From Bimuria novae-zelandiae CBS 107.79 (lineage: Eukaryota; Ascomycota; Dothideomycetes; Pleosporales; Didymosphaeriaceae), in contig ML976724.1 in NCBI GenBank assembly GCA_010015655.1, forward strand, positions 126,380-190,379: 64,000 bases of DNA, in the 5' to 3' direction. The notes beneath the pieces were generated by a model. It saw nothing but the letters and a program-made list of their open reading frames with translations. It was not told the DNA's origin and ran no database searches. The first letter of the stretch is position 1. Each line of letters opens with the position of its first letter. Positions 46,420 to 57,723 of this stretch are shown in pieces. Made by a program: the position numbers and the translations under genes.

Positions 46420-47157
46420 ATGCAAGCATACCAGACGCCGCAAATCGACATTACCAATCAAAACCTTACAACGCAGAGCTCCTTGTACCGCTTGGATCTA
46501 GCTAACTATCCCGTCGAGCAGATCCCCCAGGTCTTCGGCGAAGGCTTTCAAACTGTTTCCGACCCAGATGTGCCTTTCATGGATACCACCTTCAACACTC
46601 ACTCCGAGCTCAACCCTCTTTGTTTTGGTCGCGACCAAATCCTGGGGGCAGGGTTTGAAGCACCTGGGTACAACACACTTTTTCTGGAGAGTGATTTCTC
46701 AACTGGGGGCTTCACCGCCCATGACGCTCAGCTACTCGCTCCGCAGGCAACATTTGCCCCCAATGCACCTTCGAAATCCAACATTTCTCGCACCCGAGAC
46801 ATCTTTCATGCGACTGGAACACCTGGGATGCGCAGATCGCGCCATGCCTGCAGCTTCACCGGATGCAAGAAGACGTTTGGCCGCCCGGCTGAGTTCCGCC
46901 GCCACATGAAAACAATCCATAAGCGAGATGAGACGCCGGGCATTCAATGCATGATGTGCAACTACACCTATCCTCGTATTGATAAGGTCCGTGAGCACAT
47001 GAGGAGATGCATGGAATCCACGTCCAGATCGAGAAGGTTTGAAGTGTCTGGATTCCTCGTTCTGACCCCCTCCCCACTTGAGAACTCGGCTGTTTGTTTT
47101 CTTGCCTGTTTTTCGCTCATTATGTTGCCTTATGGCGTCCACTCCATAGGTAGTTGA
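46420..47157 (+). CDS. C2H2 zinc-finger protein
   Basis: A 245-aa putative DNA-binding protein with two C-terminal C2H2-type fingers: CSFTGCKKTFGRPAEFRRHM..H (C-X4-C-X12-H-X4-H) and CMMCNYTYPRIDKVREHMRRC (C-X2-C-X12-H-X3-C). The 130 residues before them are Thr/Asn/Phe-rich without a domain, as in many fungal C2H2 regulators. After the fingers the frame reads a hydrophobic stretch (CFLACFSLIMLPYG) that is unusual for this class; the real protein may end earlier through an unrecognised intron. The ATG at 46420 is the first in frame. The frame is open upstream to about 46324, so an extra 5' exon is possible. It lies divergently next to the decayed C2H2/ankyrin gene; any relation is unproven. 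Confidence 0.72.
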   Translation: MQAYQTPQIDITNQNLTTQSSLYRLDLANYPVEQIPQVFGEGFQTVSDPDVPFMDTTFNTHSELNPLCFGRDQILGAGFEAPGYNTLFLESDFSTGGFTAHDAQLLAPQATFAPNAPSKSNISRTRDIFHATGTPGMRRSRHACSFTGCKKTFGRPAEFRRHMKTIHKRDETPGIQCMMCNYTYPRIDKVREHMRRCMESTSRSRRFEVSGFLVLTPSPLENSAVCFLACFSLIMLPYGVHSIGS

Positions 47158-49246
47158 TAGTTCAATGCTCATTGGTTTCTTACTCGCGGGCTTCTTCGCA
47201 GCCCATCTCTCCCCTCTCTTCTTTCAAATTGATTCTCATCAGCAAGAATCGGTAATTACTTTGCCGTGATTTCTGCCACGTAATTTGGTCCCGCAAAAGG
47301 CTGAGGCTTGTATTCACCGGTCAACACAGCCTTGGGCTGCCTCTCGTTGTGGCGCAACTGAAAGTTTCAAAAAGGGCACTCTCCTCCAATCATATGCAAG
47401 CGACCACGTTTTCAAAGGATCTACGTATGCCGATGCCTCAAGCCTGAACCTTGAGCAGGTGGTCGTCCGTCGCCTTTCTCACGCCCAACATGCACGACGT
47501 TGATGCACTCATCGCTTGCTAGCCCGTCTCGGCCTAGCGACTAACTAGCCTCTTCCTACCATAACACATCTACACTAGTGTATGCCACACGCCTCTACCA
47601 GTCTTTTATTTTCCGCTTCATAGTACACTTGTCGCGAGCTTGCCGGATGTTATATTGGTATCTGCCCTAGATAATGAATTGATCAATCTTATCAGCCCTG
47701 TAGCTGGTCTGGCCGCTCTGGAACTCGACTGTGAGGATGCACTTCGCCCCTAGCAAGAGAGCACATACATGATAGCTTATTGGACAAATGTGCCCTTTCT
47801 GTACATGCGTATCATGCAGTGCGCGGTCGCTTAACCCACAGCTTAAAGGGCACCTTTCGGATTGCTGATTGGACTAAGGTGCCCTTCTGCAGGCCACAAG
47901 GCTCCAGACAGGCAACAGCAAAATTCACCGACAGCATAACAGCGGAGCTCTTCGACGACGAGAAACTCAATCTCCTTGAGTACCATAGCTAGGGAATCCA
48001 TTAGCAGGTATCACTTTGCTGGCTCCAACGAATCTAATCCAGGAACCCATCTTCCAATTTCTAATCAACCACCAGGGAATAGATTTTTCGTTCCATCCTG
48101 CTCCACGATCAGTCATGCCACTGAAGCCCTCAGGATTCCACCTTCGCGACCATCCCACGGACCTTTATAACAAGAGATCCTCATATCCACAAAACAACGC
48201 GAACCCATCTTTTCATACCACACTCTCATCCGCCTTCCTCGAACGCGCATGAGCTTGCCCCCCATTCTTTGCGCTAACTTGCCCACGACTACGAAATTGG
48301 AAATAACCACTGTTAGCGGAGCGAGAGCGCATACTTGCACTTCCACTTAGAAACGTCCAATCAGAACAAACAAACCTCGTTGCAATACTAGCCTTACACG
48401 AGTGCCGTGCCCAGTCACCCAAAGACACTACACGAGCCCCCCACGATGTACTATGCTGAAACTTCCATTCCCTCATTTATCTCTAGAACCGCATCTCTAG
48501 TCTCGCCCACAAAGGGAGTAATACCTCCCAGACATGCCTTCACCTCAGCAATCACGACAAAGCCTCCTTATCAGAGGAAACAAGCATTCCAGCTCCGTAC
48601 TCAATAAGAACTACGCTTAGATTACCTTCTAGGAGTGACAAACGCAGTGCGAGAACTCAGTCAATATACGCAATGCGCAAAAGCCAGTCCCAGCTCCGTA
48701 CACATAACAACCATCCCATCCCAGCCACGCAGACTCACCGAAAAACACACCCACAACAGAATCCACAAATCCTCCCACACCTCTATCCAAGTCATCACGA
48801 TGCCATAACGTCACTCCCCAATACTACAAGCCTCACTCAACTCCCTGACGCACAAACCACATTTCCAATAAAGCACATGCCATTGCAGCTACACTAGCTA
48901 ACTTTTCCTTTATGAATCCCATACCTCATAGCTTAGCCCACCATCCACGCTAGAAACTGCCGCCCTTCTCTCAAGCGCTTTTACCCGCCCATTGCCTACC
49001 CGACAGCGAAGAAAGGAGAAATTAATACAACGACCTCAGGCGTCGGTCATAGTGGTATTGAGACATTAGATGGTCCAGTGGACCTAGTACGAGCTGCATG
49101 CGTCGACGCACAGCTCTTCGATTAAAAAGGAGAAATTCCCACATTCGTCCCAGCATGCCCTTGGTCCTTGCGACCCGCCATGAAAAACCCGATTACGCGT
49201 GCATAAGATGTCATTAGATGTGGAAAAGCGCAGAATATGCTGGATT
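47158..49246. other. Intergenic with a short hairpin
   Basis: 2.1 kb without a supportable gene. The frames at 47285-47503, 47780-47992, 48407-48607 and 48673-48897 have no family similarity. The only structure I see is the inverted repeat at 47846-47886. Confidence 0.45.
47846..47886. repeat. 11-bp perfect inverted repeat
   Basis: AAGGGCACCTT (47846-47856) and AAGGTGCCCTT (47876-47886) form a perfect 11-bp stem with a 19-nt loop. The related half-motif GTGCCCTTT or AAAGGGCAC recurs near 47375 and 47790. It could be a transcription-factor site pair or a remnant of a small inverted-repeat element. Confidence 0.7.
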
Positions 49247-50243
49247 TCACTCCGTCAGCTCGTTGATCGGCGTGCCCGCGCGGCTCTCGTCAACGAGGTC
49301 GCTGAGGCGCATGCGCTTGTGCCGTGGGCTCTCGGCTTCCAGCTCTTCTAGCCGCCTCTTTAAGTCTGCTTCTCGTGCTTTGACTTCCTCTAGCTCCGTC
49401 ATGAGCTGTGCTTCCCGTGCTCGTGTTGCCTGGTCGCTCGTCTCGAGCTCGGCGACGCGGCCCCGAAAGAGGTCGTTGATGACTTCGAGCTCTGATACGC
49501 GGGTCTTGAGGGCGGTGTTTTGCGCGGCGAGGGTGTCGTATGGTGGAGGAGCTTCGAGGTGGGAGCCGTTCGACATGGACATGGCACCTGGAGAGGGGTG
49601 CCGAAAGCCGAAGTTAGGCAGGGAAGGGGAGTGGAAGGCATCGCCGCTGAGCGCACCGTCGAACATGTGCTGGGGAGCGATGTTAGATGGGTGAGGGAAG
49701 CCGGGCGTGCCGGTGCGCGATATTGGCGACTGCGATCGATCCGAGAAGCCGGAGGAGATCTTGCCGGATGCGCGACGATGCTGTGCCAGACCTTGGAAAG
49801 CGTCGGTGTCGGGGTGCGCTGCGGGCAGGCCATTCATTTCGCCAGCCTGGAACAAATTAGCTCATATATCAGGGGCCGCAGGATGCTCCGTACCTTCTTG
49901 CGAGCGCCAGGCCCACCGGTCTTGACGCGATTGCGGCTCTTGATGACATCGGTCTTGAGCGAGATGGGTCGTGGGCGGCCGTGCAGCTTGAGGAACAGGC
50001 CGCAGGCGTTGCACAGCACGGAGCCGGACTCATCGCGGCGCCAGAGCGGCGTCGTGCTCGTGGTGCAGTTCTGGCAGACGGGCTGGATGAGGTCAGTCGG
50101 CGCTGAAAATGTTGCGATAAGGATAAGAGCAGTCTCTATCGATAGCACGACGCACGGCCATCCCAACAAAAAGAGCAAGGAGAGCTTACCGGCGAGTTCG
50201 CAGATCCACCAGCGGTGGCGGGCGCGGCGGTTGCGTAAGTCAT
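49247..50243 (-). CDS. areB: AreB/ASD-4-type GATA factor with coiled coil
   Basis: A GATA zinc-finger regulator of the AreB (Aspergillus)/ASD-4 (Neurospora) class, which opposes AreA in nitrogen catabolite control and affects sexual development. Exons are 50243-50190, 50082-49894 and 49846-49247, with introns of 107 and 47 nt; the product is 280 aa. The finger [20 protein letters not shown] followed by LCNAC is C-X2-C-X17-C-X2-C (residues 21-45), with the class-specific continuation [27 protein letters not shown]. The C-terminal 90 residues form a strong coiled coil (about 175-260: [20 protein letters not shown] and then heptads rich in Leu/Glu), as in AreB. The first intron uses the acceptor before PVCQNC; an earlier AG would put the finger out of frame. 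Orthology is by domain arrangement, not by tree. Confidence 0.9.
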
Positions 50244-51899
50244 GCTGAGCCTATTCGTCGAAGGTCTGCAGTCGTCAGCGAGGTTATTGCTGGTGAAAAG
50301 TTTCGAGCGGAAGGCGCCAAGGAGATAAGGCAGGCGCTACTGGTGCGCAGGTAGGAGCTCCAGAGGCACTGCCCACCCTTCACTTCAACCTTCACTCAGC
50401 AACCCAGACCGTCCGGTTACCCAAGATGTACACTACAAAGGCTGGAGGCACAGAAATCAATGTCGCCTTGATTCTTGTACTTCGCCTTTGTCATATACAT
50501 CCAAGGGTGTAACGGCGTAGGGTGCGGTCGTGTTGGTCCACCCGGGAAACGCCTAAAATTGCTATTCTACGCACCTTTGCAGCGGCGACACGTTCTTCGG
50601 CGGCGTGTGTCTCATATTATCATTATAGTCATTACTGTCCTTCCCTGCTACCGACGCGAGCGAGGGCAGCTGGATCGAAGCGTGGTTGCCGTGCCTCCCA
50701 CCCTGCTTCGTCGCCTGCGTTAAGCTCGCTATCGTGCTCGTCGAACTCGGGCGTGATATCTCGTGCCCGATTGACGGCAGCGAGGGCTTGTCCCGGTCGT
50801 CGAAAGTAGGAGGAGCCGTTTTGAAAGCGGGCAGGTCGAACGCCTGCAGGATCGAGGGACGGCGGAAAGAGTCGCTGGCCTGGGGCCGCGGGAGGACTGA
50901 TGTAGCCAGCGTTGCGGAAGCCGTGGTGGACTAGAGCGAGAAACGTGGACGCTTCTCGCGGGTATGTTGTGCTGAAAGTTCAAATTATATGCGGACGGGT
51001 CCGGGTCGTGGTAAGCACAGAACGCGGAAAGAATGAGCGACTGAACCGATTAAGTGAGCGTAGATGCGGACGTAAAGAACGACAAATGCCCTCGAGAGCA
51101 AGTACTTCAAAAGAGCGTGTAGACTTCAAAGCCAAAAGCAAAAGTGAGGGGACAGTCCAATCTCACGTTCGCGAGATGGGTAAGCTTAAGGGGTCAAAGC
51201 CCGTATGTCAGGGGTGGGTTTGTCGATAGTACTACCGACTCCACTCTACCCGGCACCGCACGTAATAAGATCTAATTTGATTGCCCTGCATGACCTCACA
51301 AGTAACTTCGTAGCGCCTCCACTCTCATTGAGATTGACTGTTTTACGTTTGCTGTCGTGCAGAGATCGCTGCGATTTCCATGAATCCACGCCATAACCAC
51401 CACCCCGTTTTTAACAAGCTGTACGCCGCATCTGGGTAACACATTCCTGAGACAAAACCACTCGCGCTGACAGTCGTTCCCCGACTCTATGAGACACGTT
51501 CGTTTTGGTATCGATTGATTTCCGATGGCGCGTACCCGTCAGCGCTTATCCAATGTGGTGTAGAGCTCAGGGGTAGGAAAACAAATCTGCGCACGATCCT
51601 ACACACTAACCCCACAACGAGCAACGGTCATCATTCCACGCGCTGTCCCGAGCGCCACGCATCCTCGATCTTGAACGCAGGATGACTAGGATTGCACGTC
51701 TGCAAGCGAAGTAGACGCAGAATCGGCCTTTGTATTGTATATTTTCTAAGGTGCAACATGTCAAAATTGCAATCACGCGTTCTGGCTATATTCCCCTATA
51801 ACCTCACAACCTTGCCATGAGTTTCCAATGAGCTCCGCCAGGATCATAGTGTTTGACTCGCTGCCCCACTCTGCGCCCGTCCTATGTACATACAACCTA
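50244..51899. other. Upstream region of the GATA factor
   Basis: 1.65 kb between the GATA-factor start and the SRP68 stop. Short frames at 50475-50983 and 50912-51229 have no similarity. It is longer than most spacers here and may include a long 5' leader, which I cannot verify. Confidence 0.45.
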
Positions 51900-54003
51900 C
51901 TACCTGCCAAAGGAGAACCAACCCTTCTTCGCTGGCTTCGCCTCCTCCACCTTCACGGCCTCTGTCTGCGGTTTCTCTGTTGCCTGCTGTGGGGTCTTCT
52001 TCTGCTGTCCGGGGTACTCAACATAATTCCATGCAACGTCCAAGAATAGCGGTTTGACGGGTACAGGTTTGAGCTTGGGCGGCCATGTAACGAGGTTCTT
52101 AAGATCGACACTACCAGAAGTCGGATACTCGTTCAACCGCTCTACGACTGGGGCGGCGTTTGTGAGGTTAGCTTTGGTGGCGATGTCGGAGTTGGAGGAT
52201 AATTGCGTGAGAGCCACAAGACCGCGATAGTGTAAGGTGAGGTTTTCGAGGTTCTGCTTGAGTGTCTCCGCTTGGGCGTCAGAGACAACCAGCTTCGGTG
52301 CGTCTGGCGAGGTTGCGGCAGGTTTCGGCGAACTGACGGCTTGAGAAGCGAGCGACAAGGCGCGGTTGCAGAGCGCAAGCGCCTGTTTCGGTGAAGAAAG
52401 GAGGGCGTGAGAGTGGGAGAGATTGAGACACTTCAGAGATTGGTAGTACGCTCTCTGCCCGTCTAGTTCAGCCACGAAGCCAGCGTCACGCGCAGCGCCT
52501 CTCAATTCCTTGATCGAATCGATACTCTGAAGGATTGCGTCGTATAATGCGACTCGTTCTCGTAGTCTGGCCAGTTTCCGTCCAGTTGGCTCCTCTCGCT
52601 CAACCCACTCTTTCCCGTCTTTCCGCGCGCGCTTTGGTTTCTGTTGGGGATTGGCAGGAAGCGTAAGCCCATCGTCTGGCGCAATGAGCACCCTGTAACG
52701 ACCAACACGCCAGGCAATGAGGTCGTAGTTCACTGCAAGACTGGTGACACGTAGGTCCTGCATCCGCGAATCGCCTTCGTCTACGCCTTCTTTCTCCAGC
52801 TCCTCGATCGCCCTCCGCGTGGCGTCGGCTGCATCCTGGGTGAATATCGCGACGTCATCGTAGGCGTTGGCTCTGTCTTTAGTCGATGTGAAAGTGGGAA
52901 GGACCTCGGTCAGCTTTGATGTCGCAGATTCGAGTGACACGAGCGCTTGTCCGATGGCAGCGTCGACTATATTTGCCTTGCGGCCCCGCCATGTAATCGT
53001 GGAGCCTGCATGGATTGTTAGCGGCGTGGAAACCATCGCCGTCGTACGGCCACGAAACACACGTCTGAGTGTCTTCGGCCTTTGCACTGCCTGACCGGGT
53101 TCAAAAATTTATGCTAGTGATGTAGCACTCACCTGAAGCAGCCGTTTCCTCCTCCTGCAAAGCCGCGGGATCGAGCTTTTCCACTGCCTGCACCAGAGCG
53201 GCGTCGTCTTTGGGGAAGAATTTCTTCGCAACCGACGGAACACCGACAGTACGCGGTATCCGATGCTGGTATGCAGCATACCGTAGGCTGGGGTCGGTCG
53301 TGCCGGTAAGGACTTCCTTGAACAAGTCGTTCTTCGTGGCTTTGAGAAGCGAACTATATATGACGCGCGCGGCGGAGTAATTGGTCAGACATAGTATCCA
53401 ACGTTTCGCGGATGACTCCTTTGACCTGGTCCCCTCGGCCTGCTTCTCAAACTCTTCGGCGCCTACCAAAGCATAGGCGTATGCCCGCGCTTCCAATACA
53501 TCTACGTCTGAGGCACCGCTTGCCGCCTGGTCAGACAGCAGCTTCACCGTGTCGTTGGCGTACCGGACAGCCTTGTTCAGCCGCGATATGATGTGCTGTC
53601 GCCTGGATCCGCTGATGCTCTGCTCTGCGTTGTCTTCGGAATGGGCCGCCTTCATGGACATGGCGTGCGCCCATGCCCGCTCCGAGGTGAGGAGCTGCAG
53701 ATGGAGGAACCTGGCATTGTGAGCAGCTGGACCTGGGTGTGCGCGCCTGCTTACCTACTCTATGTTCCTTCCCACCTCGTCGGCCGTCACTGGCGCTTTC
53801 GCCGCATATTTCGCATTTTTGGCAGTCGCGCGGCCGAGCTTCTTCCGCACAATCCTCAGTCGCCGCGAGAGCTGGGCGCGGTATGTGCCGTAGTCGCCCA
53901 CCAGAAAGGCACTCTCCCGGTACTCGGCGACAAACTTAGTGATATCCATGGCCACGGCGGGTGCGTCTGTGGCCATGTGGAGGGGCAACGTGCGGCGGGC
54001 CAT
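51900..54003 (-). CDS. SRP68: Signal recognition particle subunit SRP68
   Basis: SRP68 binds SRP RNA with SRP72 in the particle that targets secretory proteins to the ER. Exons are 54003-53759, 53710-53133 and 53086-51900, with introns of 48 (GTAGGT...CCAG) and 46 nt (GTGAGT...GGCAG); the product is about 669 aa. N-terminal hallmarks are MDITKFVAEYRESAFLVGDYGTY and QLSRRLRIVRKKLGRAT, and the splice gives FLHLQLLTSERAWAHAM. The middle has RWILCLTNYSAARVIYSSLL and the later TITWRGRKANIVD block. The C-terminus has LDVAWNYVEYP, the SRP72-binding-like region, and ends KKGWFSFGR. A further 57-nt segment (53062-53006, GTGTGT...GCTAAC...TGCAG) looks like an in-frame intron; removing it gives 650 aa and a smoother family match. 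The ATG at 54003 is the first in frame. Confidence 0.93.
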
Positions 54004-54354
54004 CTCCAACGCTAGTCCGCTTTAGCCATCTCACCATCGACGAAAAAGTTCCAGTGTCCAGAGATCGAACGACGCCATCGCGTCTCCGTGTCTGCCTGCC
54101 TACTCTCCTTTCGCCGTCCCGTCGACTCTGTATAATACTTTCTTTTCTCGTGCTTTCTGCTTACAAAGCTTCGTCTTTCCAATTGCACCCTGTTCCCCCC
54201 GACGGCACGCATCAGGAGGCATGCGAAGCTGTGAGCTCCACTGTTCCTCAAGCTCTCTTTCACAACTCCTGCACGCCATCGCCACGCCTGCACACCGTCC
54301 CGATCCCCAGCAATCCTAGCGGCGTCATCTGCTGCGCTCCTGACGCGGCGGGTG
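54004..54354. promoter_or_regulatory. Divergent promoter SRP68/PPR gene
   Basis: 351 bp separate the SRP68 start (minus) from the PPR-protein start (plus). It must hold both promoters. Pyrimidine-rich tracts lie near 54095-54170; no specific site is recognised. Confidence 0.5.
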
Positions 54355-57300
54355 ATGCTCGAGCGGGCTTCGACATGCCTCGAATCCGGCGGACGACAGC
54401 TCCTCAGAGCTCCCAAGCCACGCCTGCGTTCTCGGCGCATGCTGCACTCCTCCTTCTGGCACCACGGTGCGAGCGAACTTCCACTGCCGGTGTGGTGGGC
54501 GTCTCCGCCAGCTCTCGATCACGCCACCGGCGACCATGAAAACGACCGAAGCAAATCGGCGACGAGGCCTCCTGAAGCACCGCTTCTTGACTTTCTCTAC
54601 CCTGAGAAAACCCTCGCTTTCATCCGACGATTATCCGCCTATGGCGTGGACGCGGCCGACTTGCGCCGTAGAGCCATGTTTGGCGCTGGGGCGCGACAGT
54701 ATTCCACATCTCAGTGGTCGCCACCCGGCGAGGGTGAAGGGGATCATCTGGACGATCTGGAAGCCATTCGGGCGAAAGAAGAGATGGATGAGCTTCTCCT
54801 ACATAGTACCGCTGATGACGCGCTACGGCAGCTACTGTGGTCGAACCCAGCTGGAAAGCAAGAGCTAGCCTGGCATCTATACTCGGCGCTGACTGAACCT
54901 GCACCGTCGGTCGACTTCCTGTGTGACACGCTCGATTATCTGGGCGACTCAGATCTCACGCGCACGGCCAACCGGGTCCTCCAAGTCTTCGACCGCATCC
55001 CCCCCGAAAAGCGGCGGTCATCGTCATACCGAATAGCCGTCACTGCGTATGTTGCGCTCAAGATGGTTGGTCCAGCGATACAGCTCTTGGAGCAAGCCTC
55101 TGAGCGCTTTGATCCATCTCGTGCCGGCATTGATGCTGTGCTCAAACGCACCATCCAAGACGACCAGTGGGATCTCAGTCTCCGTGTATTCAAGATGTTT
55201 CTGAAATCCGCAGATCGCAATCAGCTCAATCTCGAGGCATGGAGGGCCTTTGATCATGACCGACATTGGGGCCCAATATTTGGCCAAGCCCGGGAAGTGC
55301 TAGAACCAGTGGAGCATCTACGGAATTTCCTCGATCATGTGGAACAGTTTAACCACGAACTCAACGCCACCAAATTCGATCAAAGAGCTCTCCGCTTTTT
55401 CGCCCAGGGTTATGTTCCTGGTGTAATGTCAGAAGTGCTGAATACACCCGACCCCAATGAAGACTATATTTACGAATTTTTCTCCAACCTTTTCCGCGAT
55501 ATCCGTGCTCGAGGAATTCCAACCTGGACCCTCTACGACTATATCATCCCAGCCTTTCTGCGCATGCCACGATATAGGGCCTACACCCACCGACGCAAAA
55601 TATTCCTTGATTTATACATGGGCTGGCGCCAGGAACATTTAGATGGGCACTGTAATCCACCGTCGAGGCGTGTGATCTACAACCTCATCACGCAGCACGG
55701 AAGACACATGAGCTATAACCGCGTCAATGCTATGGTGGAAGATCTTCGCACCTTCCACCCACAGGACACGTTCAAGCTTCCAATCATAAGATACCTTTTG
55801 CGTTTTTACGCCAAGAATGGCATGGTTGATCGAGCCCAAGAATTTTTCCAAATATTACAAACCGGGTACCCCACTGTAATAGACGTGCGCGATCTAAGCC
55901 TTCTGACCTACGCCTACGCCAGGCGGGTTGATGTTCCAGGCGCAATACACCAATTCAAACGCATCACAGATGAGTTCAATCTCGTCCCTGATACAGGATG
56001 TTGGAACACTCTGCTGTATGCCTTCACCCGCGCAGACGATCTCGACGGCGCTCTGGAATGCTTCAATAACTGTCTGGAGTCGGGCGTGAAACCCGATCTT
56101 CAGACTTTTGGGCCTATCCTGGATTTGTGTGCGGGCCGTGGTGACGTTGAAGCTTTTGAGGCGCTTTTTTCCAGGGCGAAACAGCTGAACGTCCCCGTTG
56201 AAACCGATCGTCGTGCACGATCAGGCTATGTTCAAGTGTTTCTGGCTGCGGGTGACCCCGAAGGTGCTGAGCAGATTGCTTTAGGCATACTCCACAGCTG
56301 GCAAGCCGGTACTTTCGTTAACGAACAAGTCACTCATGTGTGGAACATGCTCATATCGCACCATGCTGTAGCTAGAAATTTGGCTGATAGTCGACGCATC
56401 TACAACCAGATGGTGGCCAACAAGATTCCTCTGAATTCGTGGACATATGCAGCGCTCATGCGCTCAATGGTGGAATCTGGACTGACGAGCGCAGCGTACA
56501 AGATCCTGAGAGTCACAATGCCTGCCCATGACATACGAGTCCACGCCTTCCACTACTCTCTTGTCATCGGTGGCTACCTGCGCGAAAACCAGATTCAGAG
56601 AGCGAGACGAGTCTACCACAGAATGAAAGCGGTGAGAGTCAACCCTACCCCAGCTTCGCGCCAGCAGGAATTGCTCTACAAGGGCATGCAAGACCTCTTA
56701 AATTTACGAGAGGAGAAGAACAAAGACCCAAGAGCTCTCCTGGTGGGTGTGGAAGAGCAATTACGGCGGAGTCTTCTGTCCGACTATGGACAAGAGATTG
56801 CCAACGACGAACCGAAATTTAATCGCTATATCGACTCTCCAGAACTCAACAACGTTCCCCAGGGGTACTTCGCCATTGTGGTTATGTTGTACACAGCCCG
56901 GGGCGCATACGACATAGCTAAGGAGCTCATTGCTAAAGCAAACAAGGCGCAGGCCAATGAGCAGAACTACTCCGCTCCAATCGCCCTTCTCACCGCTGCC
57001 ATAGAAGCGCAGGGGCGAGCAGGGGATCATGAGGAAGTAGAGCGCTCCTGGGAGCTTGTCCGCACAGAAGCCAACCGCCTCGTCAAGGCCTTCTACCAGG
57101 TCATGCACCCAGAGCCGCCTAAACCCGAGTTCGACTCTATCGTTGACCCCGTTTTAAAAGAGCGCTTCGAAGCAGCCCGCATCGCGACGAACCGCCGGCA
57201 GATTTTGTTCCGCGCTACGCGAGTGTATATCCGCTCCCTATGCGCACAGGATACCCCAGAAGCATTGCAACGAGCTCAACGCACTCTCCACAGCCTGCTC

Positions 57301-57723
57301 TCCAACGGCTTCGTCGTCGACAATCTCACCTGGAACGAATTCATTCAACACCTTGCCATACGCGACCGCATCATTGACGCCTTCACTGCGTGCGAAATGT
57401 ATCTAATGCCATCGTTCCCTGGATGGGCGTCGCTCTCCCCGGTATACATTCAACATTATCGTCGTGGATACAACTGGATGGAGCTGCGGCACTACGAAGT
57501 CAAGCGCACGAGCATTATACCACGGTACAAGACGCTGGTGGTGCTGGCGGCGGCGCATGCGAAGGTCGTGAGGGATGAGATGGAGGGCGTGGGATTCAAT
57601 CCGGAGCTGGGTGGTTGGGCCAAGGATGTATTGGAGCAAGTTGCACCGTTGACGATTAGGGCGATTGAGACGATGCCCAGGACAGGTGACCCGCTTCAAA
57701 GGAGGTATTTGAGCGCCTTGTAA
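54355..57723 (+). CDS. Mitochondrial pentatricopeptide-repeat (PPR) protein
   Basis: A 1122-aa single-exon PPR protein, presumably acting on mitochondrial RNA (stability or translation). The N-terminus is Arg/Leu/Ser-rich with few acids (QLLRAPKPRLRSRRMLHSSF), as expected for a mitochondrial presequence. Helical PPR units are clearest at about 515-600 (DTGCWNTLLYAFTRADDLDGALECF followed by SGVKPDLQTFGPILDLCAGRGDVEAFEALF) and about 660-760 (TWNMLISHH-like, NSWTYAALMRSMVESGLTSAAYKIL, HAFHYSLVIGGYLRENQIQRARRVYHRMK), with weaker units before and after. Length and layout recall large fungal PPR proteins such as Neurospora CYA-5, but I cannot assign orthology. The ATG at 54355 is the first in frame. 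Confidence 0.88.
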   Translation: MLERASTCLESGGRQLLRAPKPRLRSRRMLHSSFWHHGASELPLPVWWASPPALDHATGDHENDRSKSATRPPEAPLLDFLYPEKTLAFIRRLSAYGVDAADLRRRAMFGAGARQYSTSQWSPPGEGEGDHLDDLEAIRAKEEMDELLLHSTADDALRQLLWSNPAGKQELAWHLYSALTEPAPSVDFLCDTLDYLGDSDLTRTANRVLQVFDRIPPEKRRSSSYRIAVTAYVALKMVGPAIQLLEQASERFDPSRAGIDAVLKRTIQDDQWDLSLRVFKMFLKSADRNQLNLEAWRAFDHDRHWGPIFGQAREVLEPVEHLRNFLDHVEQFNHELNATKFDQRALRFFAQGYVPGVMSEVLNTPDPNEDYIYEFFSNLFRDIRARGIPTWTLYDYIIPAFLRMPRYRAYTHRRKIFLDLYMGWRQEHLDGHCNPPSRRVIYNLITQHGRHMSYNRVNAMVEDLRTFHPQDTFKLPIIRYLLRFYAKNGMVDRAQEFFQILQTGYPTVIDVRDLSLLTYAYARRVDVPGAIHQFKRITDEFNLVPDTGCWNTLLYAFTRADDLDGALECFNNCLESGVKPDLQTFGPILDLCAGRGDVEAFEALFSRAKQLNVPVETDRRARSGYVQVFLAAGDPEGAEQIALGILHSWQAGTFVNEQVTHVWNMLISHHAVARNLADSRRIYNQMVANKIPLNSWTYAALMRSMVESGLTSAAYKILRVTMPAHDIRVHAFHYSLVIGGYLRENQIQRARRVYHRMKAVRVNPTPASRQQELLYKGMQDLLNLREEKNKDPRALLVGVEEQLRRSLLSDYGQEIANDEPKFNRYIDSPELNNVPQGYFAIVVMLYTARGAYDIAKELIAKANKAQANEQNYSAPIALLTAAIEAQGRAGDHEEVERSWELVRTEANRLVKAFYQVMHPEPPKPEFDSIVDPVLKERFEAARIATNRRQILFRATRVYIRSLCAQDTPEALQRAQRTLHSLLSNGFVVDNLTWNEFIQHLAIRDRIIDAFTACEMYLMPSFPGWASLSPVYIQHYRRGYNWMELRHYEVKRTSIIPRYKTLVVLAAAHAKVVRDEMEGVGFNPELGGWAKDVLEQVAPLTIRAIETMPRTGDPLQRRYLSAL

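Noticed and set aside
49520..50248. 242-codon plus-strand frame
   Set aside because: Antisense to the GATA-factor gene; Arg/Gly/Trp-rich shadow of its coding strand.
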